64,000 bases of DNA from Planctomycetota bacterium (GCA_014381825.1 JACNKX010000088.1:1-64000), one strand, 5' to 3'. Positions 26,835 to 35,566 are shown, numbered from the stretch's first letter. Translations and numbers: made by a program. The notes: a model not told the origin generated them from the sequence alone.

Positions 26835-27416
26835 ATGCAACAGATCGACGAAGAACGACTCGAAACCGACCTGCAGTACCGCTACGACTACCTGGTGGAG
26901 TTCATTGGGTTTGGACCGGGAGACGTGTCCTTGATTCAGTCCAGTGCGCCCCATCTTGGTCCTCGTATTCCGGAGCTAGTCGAGAAGACCTATCACAGGC
27001 TGCTCAGCTACGACGCGACGGCTCGACATTTCGTCCCGCGCCAAGATGGATACGACGGTGACGTTCCGACCGACATCGCGGCCCTTTCAGCGACCCATCC
27101 TCAAGTTCAATTTCGGAAAGACCATCTGAATCGCTACTTCATGCAACTGATCGGGCGTTCCTACGACGCGAAGATGGTGCTCTACCTGGACATGGTCGGC
27201 AAGATGCACACTCCGAAAGCCGGCAGCGCATCGATCGACGTTCCGCTCGTTCAGATGAACGCGCTCATGGGCCTTCTTTCAGACACTTTGATGCAGTCGA
27301 TCGCCGAGTGGCCACTGGACGCGCCCACTGCCATGCGAACGGCACAGGCGTTTAACAAACTGCTTTGGATTCAGAACGACCTGATCAATCGACATTACCG
27401 CCGGTCGACGGCCTGA
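26835..27416 (+). CDS. Stand-alone protoglobin
   Basis: 193 residues. The protein has the protoglobin / globin-coupled sensor globin fold: YRYDYLVEFIGFGPGDVSLIQ at the N-terminus, a Pro-Gln-Val E-helix region (HPQVQFRKDHLNRYF) and KMHT, a likely proximal haem His at ~117. No signalling domain follows, so it is a single-domain globin that could bind O2, NO or CO. Its position directly after hcp suggests work on NO or reactive nitrogen, such as delivery or scavenging; this is inference. No promoter was found between the two genes. Confidence 0.85.
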   Translation: MQQIDEERLETDLQYRYDYLVEFIGFGPGDVSLIQSSAPHLGPRIPELVEKTYHRLLSYDATARHFVPRQDGYDGDVPTDIAALSATHPQVQFRKDHLNRYFMQLIGRSYDAKMVLYLDMVGKMHTPKAGSASIDVPLVQMNALMGLLSDTLMQSIAEWPLDAPTAMRTAQAFNKLLWIQNDLINRHYRRSTA

Positions 27417-27455
27417 AGGGACCGCGCACCTCCGTACCAAAACGGCGCGCGTTCG

Positions 27456-27471
27456 CGCGCGGGAACGCACA
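27456..27471. promoter_or_regulatory. Upstream activator palindrome
   Basis: CGCGCG-GGAA-CGCACA; the right arm is perfect and the left arm differs from TGYGCG at the first base. It is 42 bases upstream of the sigma-54-type promoter at 27514. Confidence 0.5.
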
Positions 27472-27513
27472 ATAAATCGCCATAAGTCGACGTGTGTTCG
27501 CAGCACTTCGGAT

Positions 27514-27529
27514 TGGTACAGCGTTTGCA
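27514..27529 (+). promoter_or_regulatory. Sigma-54-type promoter upstream of a 57-residue protein gene
   Basis: TGGTAC-AGCGT-TTGCA, with correct spacing and a perfect -12 box. The nearest intact gene starts 242 bases downstream, with gene debris between. Confidence 0.62.
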
Positions 27530-27603
27530 ACTTCATAAGACGTGACCTATCGCTCCTAGGAAGAAAGGGAGGATGCCATTGCGATGTGACTGGGGGCCAT
27601 CCC

Positions 27604-27700
27604 CGCTATGTCATCGTCGGATCCGCCGTGACCGGTTGTCGCGAATCACCTCGCTTGGATCGCCATTGCGACAGCCACCTTTAGTCCAGCGGAACGGCGA
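27604..27700 (+). pseudogene. Possible remnant of an FAD/NAD-dependent oxidoreductase N-terminus
   Basis: One frame reads RYVIVGSAVTG, a Rossmann-like GxGxxG-type start with the middle glycine lost. Two bases later, in the next frame, the translation is VANHLAWIAIATATFSPAERR, which resembles the helix-strand continuation (..E.L...D..A.ITVFSAERR) of pyridine nucleotide-disulfide oxidoreductases. Both pieces are short and stop soon after, so this is a weak call based on pattern only. Confidence 0.25.
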
Positions 27701-27771
27701 TGACTCTTTGAACTGTGAAGATGAAGTCCAACGTCAATCGAAAAAATCCAAGATAGCACTGGAGAGTGAAT

Positions 27772-27945
27772 ATGAGCACGGTTGAACACGATCATACCAT
27801 CTGGGAGAGTTCGTTTAGCGAGGAGAGGCGTCGACAGCAGCTAGAAGAAGACTCGAACGCGTGGCGTGCAGTCACCGGCATTTTGTTGACGATCGTAAGT
27901 GTTGGCGCGTGCTTGGCGGTATTCTCAGTATTGGTTTGCTTGTAA
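27772..27945 (+). CDS. 57-residue single-helix membrane protein
   Basis: Polar, acidic N-terminal half (EHDHTIWESSFSEERRRQQLEED) followed by one hydrophobic helix (VTGILLTIVSVGACLAVFSVLVCL) at the C-terminus. GGAG lies 7 bases before the ATG, and the frame ends in TAA at 27943-27945. No family was recognised. It lies in the middle of the stress island, downstream of a sigma-54-type promoter, so membership of the same regulon is likely. Confidence 0.65.
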   Translation: MSTVEHDHTIWESSFSEERRRQQLEEDSNAWRAVTGILLTIVSVGACLAVFSVLVCL

Positions 27946-28126
27946 CTAACCAACCTAATCCACGCACTCGTTGTCGCGATTTCCGGATCACCTTCACTCG
28001 CGGATTGTCCGTGATCCTTCTCGGCACGCGCTCGCTCAATTCGAATTAGTCGAGCCTGTAACTCTCTCCTTCCATACCGCTGAATATCTCCGCTAACGGT
28101 GCCGTCAGTCGCGACAACACCCGAGC

Positions 28127-28142
28127 GCCGCGAGGGCGCACT
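28127..28142. promoter_or_regulatory. Upstream activator palindrome
   Basis: GCCGCG-AGGG-CGCACT; it keeps the GCG / CGCAC core but the outer positions deviate. It is 66 bases upstream of the sigma-54-type promoter at 28209. Confidence 0.42.
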
Positions 28143-28208
28143 AGTGGGAACGAGTTTTCGCTGTGAACCGTCGAAGAATGGTTGCTGTGACAATTTGGCT
28201 TATCTTTG

Positions 28209-28224
28209 CGGTACGTGATTTGCG
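28209..28224 (+). promoter_or_regulatory. Sigma-54-type promoter of the YkgJ-like gene
   Basis: CGGTAC-GTGAT-TTGCG, with correct spacing and TTGC in the -12 box, 93 bases before the start codon at 28318. Confidence 0.58.
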
Positions 28225-28317
28225 ACAAGTCTTGAAGCGACGGATCGGCTGCTACCAAATAGCGGATGTGGTGAAGGAGGTCACAGCTTATAAAGTTGAA
28301 TAGCGGGGTACCGTCCC

Positions 28318-29112
28318 ATGCTCCCGACAATTGCTCCCTTCCTGTTTGTTGTAGTAACGGCGACTCTGATCGTGGTCGGCTTGATGTTTCTAGGTGTTGG
28401 GTTCGAAGGCCGTGAATGTCAATCGAAAGGCAAACAAGCCAAACCGACTTGGCGTCCACCGCTCGCCACGCCCAACTCACTGCGGCATTGGGCTAAGGAA
28501 CTCGCTGCAGCAGTTGCGCGGAAGAACCTGGACCAGCACGCGTCGCCACGAGCGCTGGTGGAAGAACTCTATGCTGGTTCCTCACTGGCGATGTATCGGA
28601 GCGACAGCGACACGCATCTCCGCCATCAAGCGACGCTCTGTCGTGAACATCGTTACGAAGCAGTTGGAGTCACCGCACCGGAGGCGTTGGCGATCGCCGA
28701 GGAAATCAAGTCGCTTCCCGAACGACAAACGAGGCTGATACGAAAGAAAGCCGCTGATAACTTGATACAGGTGCCCGATTTGACCGACCCGCACGTCGAT
28801 ACCGGGTTGGCTTGCCCTTTGCTAATGAACGACGGTACGTGTGCGGTCTATGCCTTGAGGCCGTTGCACTGTCGCACGATGTGCTCTGAATGCGGTGACC
28901 ACGAAATACAGCCGACAACGGCAGCAACCATGTTGGCTATTCGGCAAGGAATTACCGAAGGCTTGACCGCGGAACTGGCAGCGCAAGGCGCGGATGATGG
29001 AGTGTATGAATTGAACAACGCCCTGTCGCTTGTTCTCCGCACGCCGGATGCCGCAGAGCGCTGGTCGTGCGGCGAGCCTGTGTTTGACGGATGTGCATCG
29101 TTTGAGTTGTGA
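28318..29112 (+). CDS. YkgJ-like cysteine-cluster protein with N-terminal membrane helix
   Basis: 264 residues. One N-terminal membrane helix (APFLFVVVTATLIVVGLMFLGVGF) is followed by a soluble domain. The segment ACPLLMNDGTCAVYALRPLHCRTMCSEC matches the YkgJ (zinc/iron-chelating) pattern C..L....C.IY..RP..CR. An expected N-terminal CxxC partner is not obvious, though TLCREH at ~107 may contribute. YkgJ proteins are thought to bind a metal or Fe-S cluster; their reaction is unknown. It follows its own sigma-54-type promoter and precedes the cation ATPase gene by 189 bases. Confidence 0.72.
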   Translation: MLPTIAPFLFVVVTATLIVVGLMFLGVGFEGRECQSKGKQAKPTWRPPLATPNSLRHWAKELAAAVARKNLDQHASPRALVEELYAGSSLAMYRSDSDTHLRHQATLCREHRYEAVGVTAPEALAIAEEIKSLPERQTRLIRKKAADNLIQVPDLTDPHVDTGLACPLLMNDGTCAVYALRPLHCRTMCSECGDHEIQPTTAATMLAIRQGITEGLTAELAAQGADDGVYELNNALSLVLRTPDAAERWSCGEPVFDGCASFEL

Positions 29113-29115
29113 ACG

Positions 29116-29131
29116 TGGTTTGGAACGCACA
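29116..29131. promoter_or_regulatory. Possible activator half-palindrome upstream of the cation ATPase
   Basis: TGGTTT-GGAA-CGCACA: the right arm is perfect and the spacer is the same as at 27456, but the left arm is lost. It is 94 bases upstream of the promoter at 29226. Confidence 0.38.
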
Positions 29132-29225
29132 AGCTACTGTCTCCTTTCTCTTCGGGGTCGCCGCGGGAAAACCTTTTGTAGCGATCGCTTTGTTGCGAGA
29201 GTTGTCGTGCCGGCTAATCGGTGAA

Positions 29226-29241
29226 CGGTATTGCCTTTGCA
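29226..29241 (+). promoter_or_regulatory. Sigma-54-type promoter of the cation ATPase gene
   Basis: CGGTAT-TGCCT-TTGCA has correct spacing and a perfect -12 box, 60 bases before the start codon at 29302. Confidence 0.6.
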
Positions 29242-29301
29242 CTGTGCTGTAAGCACGCGCACTATCTCCTGTTGGCGGCTCTGTAAAAAAGAGCGATCCA
29301 A

Positions 29302-32082
29302 ATGGCCGCTTCAGACATCAAAACAAAACAGCATTCAGTGGCCCACGCATTGCCGATCGGTCAGTTGATCACGGAGTTGGACACTGACACCGCACGGGGT
29401 CTCGCCGACAGTCAGGCGGTCTCACGTTTGGAGGACGGTGGGTCGAATGAGCTGGCTGAGCAGCCACCAGTGCCAGCGTGGAAGAAGTTTCTTGCTCAGT
29501 TTCGCGAGCTGGTGATTTGGATTTTGATCGTCGCGGCGATCATCTCTGGGGCGCTTGGCGAGTGGGCGGATTCGCTGGCCATTCTCGCGATCGTTCTGCT
29601 TAATGGGATTCTCGGTTTCCTTCAAGAAGCTCGCGCGGAACAGGCGTTGTCGGCCCTGCGTAACCTTTCCGCTCCCATGGCACGTGTGCTACGGGGTGGA
29701 AATTGGCAGGCTTTGCCGGCGCGAGAGTTGGTGCTGGGCGACGTGATCGAACTGGAATCGGGAGACAACATTCCGGCCGATGTTCGACTGGTTGAAGCGT
29801 TTGGGCTGACGATTCAAGAAGCCTCGCTGACGGGTGAATCTGTCCCGGTTGAGAAGAGCGCAAACGAAGTCTGCTCCGTCGACACGTCGCTCGCCGATCG
29901 TGCCAACATGGGTTACATGGGCACGGTTGTGGCTGCTGGAAAGGCGGACGCCGTCGTCGTGGCAACGGGAATGCAAACCGAGCTTGGACGCATCGCCGGC
30001 CTGCTCAATCGCTACGAACCCGAACCAACTCCTTTGCAGCGGCGACTTGAGGAACTCGGTCGTATTCTCATCGTTCTTTGTCTGGTGCTCGTGGCACTGA
30101 TCTTTACCCTGCGGATGATGCGCGGTGGCGAGTTGGACGAAGTGTTCATGTTGTCGGTAAGCCTCGCGGTGGCCGCAGTGCCTGAAGGACTTCCAGCAGT
30201 CGTCACGATTGCGTTGGCACTTGGCCTGCAGCGAATGGTCAAACGTAACGCACTCGTGCGAAAGCTGCCGAGTGTCGAAACACTAGGATCCGTTACGGTC
30301 ATCTGTTCCGATAAGACGGGGACGCTCACTCGTAACGAGATGACCGTGCGCGAGATCGCGCTCGCGGACGCGTACTACGTGGTGACAGGCACGGGGTATC
30401 AACCTACCGGAGGCTTCGTCGAGACGTCGTTCGACGGCAAGCCGCGGGCGATGGTGTCCGCCGCCGACTCAAAAGCAGCCGCCTGCGGCTTGCCGTTAAA
30501 CGAGCTGCCTCACGACCTCATCCAAACGCTCAAGATTGGCGGTCGGTGTAACAACGCCCGTCTCGTGCCGGATGGGGACAAACGTGGTGAATGGAAGATC
30601 ATCGGCGATCCGACCGAAGGCGCGTTGCTGGTGATGGCTCGGAAAGCCGGAGTTCCCCTTGATACCGGAAATGTCCTTTACGAACTTCCGTTCGATTCTG
30701 AGCGCAAGGCGATGTCGGTTGTTATCGAGCAAGACGGACAGCGATGGATGTACACGAAAGGGGCACCAGAAGTCATACTCGCGAAGTCGACTAGCGAACT
30801 GTGCAATGGCGACGTAATTCCGCTCGATAAGATTCGCCGTGAAGAAATCGCGAATGCAAACAGGGCAATGGCGTCGCGGGCCTTACGAGTTCTTGCACTC
30901 TCCTTTCGGCAATTGTCCAGCGATGGCAGCGGTGAGTTTGATGAAGATCAACTCACATTCGTGGGGCTCGTCGGCATGATCGATCCGCCTCGCGACGAGG
31001 TGAAAGTGGCCGTTCAGCGTTGCAAAGGTGCGGGAATTCAGCCGGTAATGATCACGGGCGATCATCCCGATACTGCCTTGGCCATCGCCCGCGAACTGCA
31101 CATCGCTGGAGACGCAGACCTTGCGGTGTCTGGGCGGCAGCTTGATGCACTGTCGGACGAGGAGTTGTCGAGCAAAGTGACTTCGATCTCGGTCTATGCT
31201 CGCGTCTCCGCCGAGCACAAGATGCGAGTTGTTCAAGCTTGGAAGCAACGCAATCAGATCGTTGCGATGACGGGTGATGGAGTGAACGATGCTCCGGCGG
31301 TGAAAGCGGCGGACATCGGCATCGCGATGGGAGTGACCGGCACAGATGTGACGAAGGAAGCGTCGGACATGGTCCTCACCGACGACAATTTTACGTCGAT
31401 CGTGAACGCCGTTGAAGAAGGACGCGGCATCTTCGACAACATCCAGAAGTTCATTCATTTCCTGCTGTCGTGCAACACGGGCGAAGTGTTGTTGATGTTG
31501 TTCGCCGCCTTGATCGGTTGGCCCGCGCCGCTGATGGCAATTCAGTTGCTATGGATCAATCTGGTGACCGACGGCTTGCCGGCCCTGGCATTGGCGATGG
31601 AGCCGCCGGAGCGCGATGTCATGCAGCGTCAGCCTCGGCCTCCACACGAGCCAGTGATCACCTGGTCTCGCGGCATATTGATGCTGACGCACGGCACACT
31701 GATCGCCGCGGCTGCCGCATCTGGCTTCTGGTACGTGTTTCAGGGATCCGATGCGAATCTGCCGGCGGCGCGCACGACGGCATTCTGCATCACTGCATTT
31801 GCCCAGCTGTTTTACTCGGTGAGCTGTCGCAGCTTCCACTACACGATGCCCGAGTTGGGCCTCTTTACAAACCCACATCTGATCGGAGCCATCGCGATAT
31901 CTGGGCTGTTGCAATTGAGCGTCGTCACGCTGCCGTTCGCGCGACCGATTTTTGAAGTCGCGACGAGTCTTGGGAAAACCTGGCTTCTCATCGTTGCGCT
32001 TGCATTGGCTCCCGTCACGGTGATCGAGGGAGCGAAGATCGTGATGAAGTTATTTGAGCGCGCGACATCACCCACGACATAG
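29302..32082 (+). CDS. P2-type cation-transporting ATPase (calcium-ATPase-like)
   Basis: 926 residues. The order is N-terminal cation ATPase domain, actuator domain with LTGES, helix 4 with [12 protein letters not shown] (the PEGL ion-binding motif of P2 ATPases), phosphorylation site SDKTGTLT, nucleotide-binding KGAPE, hinge [12 protein letters not shown], and a C-terminal membrane domain ([22 protein letters not shown]). P2A-type pumps export Ca2+ or similar ions. In mycobacteria a related pump, CtpF, belongs to the hypoxia (DosR) regulon. The gene has its own sigma-54-type promoter and ends convergently with the hemerythrin gene. Confidence 0.9.
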   Translation: MAASDIKTKQHSVAHALPIGQLITELDTDTARGLADSQAVSRLEDGGSNELAEQPPVPAWKKFLAQFRELVIWILIVAAIISGALGEWADSLAILAIVLLNGILGFLQEARAEQALSALRNLSAPMARVLRGGNWQALPARELVLGDVIELESGDNIPADVRLVEAFGLTIQEASLTGESVPVEKSANEVCSVDTSLADRANMGYMGTVVAAGKADAVVVATGMQTELGRIAGLLNRYEPEPTPLQRRLEELGRILIVLCLVLVALIFTLRMMRGGELDEVFMLSVSLAVAAVPEGLPAVVTIALALGLQRMVKRNALVRKLPSVETLGSVTVICSDKTGTLTRNEMTVREIALADAYYVVTGTGYQPTGGFVETSFDGKPRAMVSAADSKAAACGLPLNELPHDLIQTLKIGGRCNNARLVPDGDKRGEWKIIGDPTEGALLVMARKAGVPLDTGNVLYELPFDSERKAMSVVIEQDGQRWMYTKGAPEVILAKSTSELCNGDVIPLDKIRREEIANANRAMASRALRVLALSFRQLSSDGSGEFDEDQLTFVGLVGMIDPPRDEVKVAVQRCKGAGIQPVMITGDHPDTALAIARELHIAGDADLAVSGRQLDALSDEELSSKVTSISVYARVSAEHKMRVVQAWKQRNQIVAMTGDGVNDAPAVKAADIGIAMGVTGTDVTKEASDMVLTDDNFTSIVNAVEEGRGIFDNIQKFIHFLLSCNTGEVLLMLFAALIGWPAPLMAIQLLWINLVTDGLPALALAMEPPERDVMQRQPRPPHEPVITWSRGILMLTHGTLIAAAAASGFWYVFQGSDANLPAARTTAFCITAFAQLFYSVSCRSFHYTMPELGLFTNPHLIGAIAISGLLQLSVVTLPFARPIFEVATSLGKTWLLIVALALAPVTVIEGAKIVMKLFERATSPTT

Positions 32083-32138
32083 CTGAATCGTGCGAACACT
32101 TGCGTCGTCATTGTTTTGGGAGGCGGACCTCGGCGCTG

Positions 32139-32585
32139 TCAGTCACTCGCTCCGATGTCATCCGTGTAGGCTTCGAGCAAAATGTCGTTCTCTGCCGTTT
32201 CGTGATGCATGAGTTCCGCGCTGAATTTGTGGAAGTCTGTATTCAGGCGTTGCCACCAGTCGACCGAGCCATCGCCATTTCTGGCGACTTCGTTGAGTTG
32301 GCGCACAACGGCAAGAAGCTGCTGATGTTCCGTTCGCAAGGCATCGATGCGTTCGGAAAGCCGTGGCGCTCGATCAACGATGTTGTCGAAGAGTCCCGTT
32401 GTTTCTTCCTCCTCAAAATGCGTCTTTATATGATCACCCAACGAGACCAACATTGCTGAAACGCTCGCCACCGCTGCCAGGCGATTCGCCAACGTGCGAT
32501 GGATCTCGCCTAACAACTCTCGCAACTCCTCGTGTTCACGGCGGATATCTTCAAACAGCTCATGATTTGTTTGGGGCTGGTTCAT
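32139..32585 (-). CDS. Hemerythrin-like HHE domain protein
   Basis: 148 residues of four-helix bundle. Histidine and carboxylate ligands for a di-iron site are spaced as in HHE proteins: REHEELRELL, HIKTHFEEEE, TEHQQLL and LMHHETAEND. Such proteins bind O2 or NO, or sense them. ATG 32585 has AGGAG 7 bases upstream; the frame continues further upstream but into the promoter. Divergent from the universal stress protein at 32834, with a shared palindrome between the two promoters. Confidence 0.85.
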   Translation of the reverse strand: MNQPQTNHELFEDIRREHEELRELLGEIHRTLANRLAAVASVSAMLVSLGDHIKTHFEEEETTGLFDNIVDRAPRLSERIDALRTEHQQLLAVVRQLNEVARNGDGSVDWWQRLNTDFHKFSAELMHHETAENDILLEAYTDDIGASD

Positions 32586-32627
32586 TGAGCAACTCCTGTA
32601 ACGGTGACCGAACAGGTATTGTCGTCC

Positions 32628-32643
32628 CGCAAACAATGTGCCG
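32628..32643 (-). promoter_or_regulatory. Sigma-54-type promoter of the hemerythrin-like gene
   Basis: On the minus strand CGGCAC-ATTGT-TTGCG, a near-perfect -24/-12 pair, 42 bases before the start codon at 32585. Confidence 0.7.
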
Positions 32644-32708
32644 CAGATGGTTTCGATATCCAAGTGCGCAATCGAACAGCTAGTTTGCGCGCGGTATCGC
32701 GGACCGTG

Positions 32709-32724
32709 TGTGCGAGGTCGCGCG
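32709..32724. promoter_or_regulatory. Activator palindrome shared by hemerythrin and Usp genes
   Basis: TGTGCG-AGGT-CGCGCG. It stands about midway between two divergent sigma-54-type promoters, 65 bases from the hemerythrin -24 box and 55 bases from the Usp one, so one bound activator could serve both. A perfect 12-base palindrome (GTGGCGCGCCAC) lies about 15 bases further along. Confidence 0.6.
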
Positions 32725-32779
32725 ATTGTGTATCTCGTGGCGCGCCACAGCCGCCTTGGTGCTGGCGTCGTCGTGATCG

Positions 32780-32795
32780 CGGCATGTGAATTGCT
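32780..32795 (+). promoter_or_regulatory. Sigma-54-type promoter of the Usp-VIT1 unit
   Basis: CGGCAT-GTGAA-TTGCT, with correct spacing and a perfect -12 box, 38 bases before the start codon at 32834. Confidence 0.68.
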
Positions 32796-32833
32796 AAAGG
32801 TGGTAATTAGAGGGGATCTGAAAGGACCACATT

Positions 32834-33283
32834 ATGTCTACTGAATTGCTGAGTGGAACGGTTATCGTTCCTGTCGACTTCTCCGACGAATCGTTTGCGG
32901 CGGTGGATGTTGCAATTGACATCTCGGGTGACGATTCGAGAGTGACGGTCGTTCATGTCCTACCAAGCTTTGAACATTACGAACACGATCTTCTTTTTCA
33001 AGAGATAGACCATGCGAAACGACGCAATCATGCGGAAGAAGCGTTGCGACGTCGTTTCGATTCTTCTGAGTACGGCCTGCTCAAGGTGAAGGTTTCGTTT
33101 GGTGACCCCGGCCAGCGAATCGCTGATGCGGCGGAAGTTCGTCACGCTGGCATGATCGTCATGCCATCTCATGGACGTACGGGGCTCCAGCGAGTATTAC
33201 TTGGTTCCGTCGCCGAACGAGTCATCCGACTTGCTCACTGTCCGGTATTGGTGCTTCGCGACAACAATCCTGCGCTGACTTAA
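32834..33283 (+). CDS. Universal stress protein
   Basis: 149 residues, one UspA domain. The N-terminal strand VIVPVDFSDES and the ATP-binding loop SHGRTGLQRVLLGSVAERVI (G-2x-G-9x-G-S pattern) mark it as an ATP-binding Usp. The C-terminus HCPVLVLRD is shared with the paralogue at 39073-39501; both also share the PVDFSDESF start, so they are probably recent duplicates. The VIT1-like gene follows by 14 bases in the same unit. Usp proteins increase under growth arrest, hypoxia and starvation. Confidence 0.9.
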   Translation: MSTELLSGTVIVPVDFSDESFAAVDVAIDISGDDSRVTVVHVLPSFEHYEHDLLFQEIDHAKRRNHAEEALRRRFDSSEYGLLKVKVSFGDPGQRIADAAEVRHAGMIVMPSHGRTGLQRVLLGSVAERVIRLAHCPVLVLRDNNPALT

Positions 33284-33297
33284 TCGAAGGAGATTGC

Positions 33298-34056
33298 ATG
33301 GCTGTTCCGGGTTCTAACCCCAATGAACTAAGGGCGATGCACACGCACGAGGCGATCGCCGAACGGATTGCCGGGGCTACCCAGCACAGCTATCTAGGAG
33401 ATTTCGTACTTGGAGCCGTTGACGGAGCGGTCACGACGTTCGCGATCGTAGCAGGCGCGGCCGGAGCTGGCCTGTCAAGTGGCGTCGCCCTCGTGCTGGG
33501 GTTGGCCAATGTGTTGGCTGACGGCTTGAGTATGGCGGCAGGGAATTACTTAAAAGCTCGAGCCGACGAGCAAACCATCGATCGTTTTCGCAAGATGGAA
33601 GAGCGTCACATCGACGAGATTCCTGACGGTGAGCGTGAAGAGATTAGACAGATATTTGCCGGAAAAGGCTTCGACGGCGCGATGCTTGAAAAAGTTGTGA
33701 CCGTCATCACTCGCGACCGCAAGCAATGGGTCGATACGATGCTGACGGAAGAGTGGGGATTGCCACTGGAGACTCCTCGCCCCATCTACTCGGCGACGGC
33801 AACGATGACGTCGTTCGTCGTAGCGGGAATGGTTCCACTTGCACCGCTCTTCTTTTATCTCGGTTCAAACGCCAGACAATCCTTTTTGCTCGCGTCCATT
33901 CTGACGGCGACGACTTTCTTTGCCATCGGTGTCGTCCGTGGGCGGCTTACCGAGCGGAACGCATGGCTCGCGGGAGCGGAGACACTCGTTATTGGAGGCA
34001 TTGCGGCAGCAGTTGCCTACGCCGTCGGCGCGTTACTCGAGGGAACGTTCGTCTAA
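33298..34056 (+). CDS. VIT1/CCC1-family iron/manganese transporter
   Basis: 252 residues. The DFVLGAVDGAVTTFAIVAGAAGAGLSSG start and the conserved LGLANVLADGLSMAAGNYL are diagnostic of the VIT/CCC1 family, which exports or sequesters Fe2+ or Mn2+. A cytoplasmic helical region with acidic residues (EERHIDEIPDGEREEIRQIF) forms the metal-binding domain between helices 2 and 3. A C-terminal group of three helices ends the protein. It is co-transcribed with the Usp gene and ends 24 bases from the convergent response regulator gene. Confidence 0.88.
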   Translation: MAVPGSNPNELRAMHTHEAIAERIAGATQHSYLGDFVLGAVDGAVTTFAIVAGAAGAGLSSGVALVLGLANVLADGLSMAAGNYLKARADEQTIDRFRKMEERHIDEIPDGEREEIRQIFAGKGFDGAMLEKVVTVITRDRKQWVDTMLTEEWGLPLETPRPIYSATATMTSFVVAGMVPLAPLFFYLGSNARQSFLLASILTATTFFAIGVVRGRLTERNAWLAGAETLVIGGIAAAVAYAVGALLEGTFV

Positions 34057-34080
34057 GAATAAGTTCTAACGCGAGCGATT

Positions 34081-35442
34081 TCAGGAACCATTCCGAACTT
34101 CTTCTTCCTCGATTTCGTACTTTTCCACTAAGCGATAGATCTTTCGACGGTCGATCCCCAGGCTGCGTGCAGCGCGAGTCTTATTGCCTTCTTCGCGGCG
34201 GAGGACGTCGACGACTTTGGCCCGTTCGATTGATGCCAAGTCGTCCGTGTCGTAGTTGCTGTCGTGCTGAATGTCCGGTGATGTGTCGCACACTTCCCGT
34301 GGCAGATCGCGCAATCGGATCGTGTGCTCTTCTGCCATGATCTTGCCGCGTTCGATGCAGTTCAGGAGTTGGCGGATGTTGCCTGGCCAGTGATAGCGTT
34401 CCAGCGCTTGCATCGCCGCTTCTTCAATCTCCCACGCTGGACCAAGGAAGTGGGCAACCAGCAAAGAGATGTCGCCCTCGCGAGCTTTCATGGTCGGGAG
34501 TTCGAGCGACATTACATTGATGCGGTAGTAGAGGTCTTCACGGAAGCGACCGGCCTCAACTTCCTCGGCGAGATTGCGGTTTGTCGCGCACAAGATTCGC
34601 ACATTGACTTTGCGCTCCTTGATCGAGCCGACGCGGCGCATCGAACCATCTTCCAACACTCGCAGCAACTTCGCTTGCAGCGAGCCCGGCATTTCGCCGA
34701 TCTCGTCGATAAATAGAGTACCGTTGTCTGCAACTTCGAACAAACCCTGCTTTGCTCCGACCGCTCCTGTAAACGCTCCTTTCTCGTGGCCGAACAACTC
34801 GCTTTCGAGCAGAGTCTCCGGTAACGCGGCACAGTTGATCACAACCAGTGGCTGGTCGACGCGATTGCTGTGTTGGTGAAGGGCCCGGGCGACGAGTTCC
34901 TTGCCAGTGCCGCTCTCGCCTTGAATCAGGATTGCTTTGTCACTCGGCCCGGCGCGCTCGATCAATCGGAATACCTCCTGCATCGCAGGCGACTGACCGA
35001 CCATCTCCGACTGGGGTTGGGTCCGTTGAAGCAGAGTCTTGAGTTGTCGATTCTCCTTGCGCAGTTGTCGTCGTTCATACGCACGGCGAATGACCGTCTC
35101 GAGTTCTTGCAACGGGAAAGGCTTTTGAAGATAGTCGAACGCGCCCAGCTTCATCGCTTGCACGGCGGTCTCGATCGTCCCCTTTCCTGTCAGGAAGATG
35201 ATCTCGCATTCGACATTGCTCTCCTTGAACTTTTCCAGCAACTCCAATCCCGACAGCCCCGGCATCATCATGTCGACGACCGCAACATCGAAATCGCGTC
35301 GGACGGTCATGTCTAGAGCTTCATCTCCTCCAGCTGCATCCGAGACGGCGAAACCACCGCGAGAGAAACGGCGAACGAGCGTATCACGGAATTCGCCGTC
35401 ATCGTCAACGACGAGGAGATCGATTTGTGTTGCATCCGACAT
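34081..35442 (-). CDS. NtrC-family sigma-54-dependent response regulator
   Basis: 453 residues. Receiver domain at ~1-125 (DDDGEFRDT; phospho-acceptor Asp in VAVVDMMMPGLSG; Lys in YLQKPF). AAA+ domain at ~140-370 with Walker A GESGTGKE, sigma-54 contact GAFTGA, Walker B LFIDEIGEM and an arginine-finger region. A Fis-type helix-turn-helix ends the protein (NKTRAARSLGIDRRKIYRLV). It activates sigma-54 RNA polymerase after phosphorylation. No kinase gene is adjacent. Its own promoter is sigma-54-type (35482-35497) and shares two palindromes with the divergent CBS gene, which suggests autoactivation. It is the best candidate for the regulator of the stress island. Confidence 0.93.
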   Translation of the reverse strand: MSDATQIDLLVVDDDGEFRDTLVRRFSRGGFAVSDAAGGDEALDMTVRRDFDVAVVDMMMPGLSGLELLEKFKESNVECEIIFLTGKGTIETAVQAMKLGAFDYLQKPFPLQELETVIRRAYERRQLRKENRQLKTLLQRTQPQSEMVGQSPAMQEVFRLIERAGPSDKAILIQGESGTGKELVARALHQHSNRVDQPLVVINCAALPETLLESELFGHEKGAFTGAVGAKQGLFEVADNGTLFIDEIGEMPGSLQAKLLRVLEDGSMRRVGSIKERKVNVRILCATNRNLAEEVEAGRFREDLYYRINVMSLELPTMKAREGDISLLVAHFLGPAWEIEEAAMQALERYHWPGNIRQLLNCIERGKIMAEEHTIRLRDLPREVCDTSPDIQHDSNYDTDDLASIERAKVVDVLRREEGNKTRAARSLGIDRRKIYRLVEKYEIEEEEVRNGS

Positions 35443-35481
35443 AGGCTGGCTCCGCGACTTTGTAGCTGACGTTCCTATCTA

Positions 35482-35497
35482 GGCAAAATTCATGCCG
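35482..35497 (-). promoter_or_regulatory. Sigma-54-type promoter of the response regulator gene
   Basis: On the minus strand CGGCAT-GAATT-TTGCC, with correct spacing and TTGC in the -12 box, 39 bases before the start codon at 35442. This implies that the regulator is itself under sigma-54 control. Confidence 0.62.
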
Positions 35498-35526
35498 CAG
35501 TGTTCCGAACATTAAGCCGAGTCCAA

Positions 35527-35542
35527 TACGCGGGAACGCGAT
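35527..35542. promoter_or_regulatory. Activator palindrome 1 between regulator and CBS genes
   Basis: TACGCG-GGAA-CGCGAT: keeps the GCG-N4-CGC core and the GGAA spacer seen at 27456 and 29116. It lies 30 bases from the -24 box of the regulator gene promoter. Confidence 0.42.
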
Positions 35543-35550
35543 CCGAACCG

Positions 35551-35566
35551 CGCGCCTACCCGCACA
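35551..35566. promoter_or_regulatory. Activator palindrome 2 between regulator and CBS genes
   Basis: CGCGCC-TACC-CGCACA; its right arm is perfect. It is 62 bases from the CBS gene promoter and 54 from the regulator promoter. A further half-site (CGCACA, 35581-35586) follows. Confidence 0.5.

Larger units (their letters stand above)
27417..27771. other. Intergenic region with activator site, sigma-54-type promoter and gene debris
   Basis: Contains a palindrome (27456-27471), a sigma-54-type promoter (27514-27529) and, 75-170 bases after it, frame-shifted traces of a Rossmann/FAD-type N-terminus (27604-27700). The small gene at 27772 lies downstream. A 70-residue frame from 27573 has no family features. 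Confidence 0.4.
27946..28317. other. Intergenic region with activator site and sigma-54-type promoter
   Basis: Apart from the palindrome at 28127-28142 and the promoter at 28209-28224, no gene or terminator was identified. Minus-strand frames crossing the region contain both elements and show no family motif. Confidence 0.4.
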
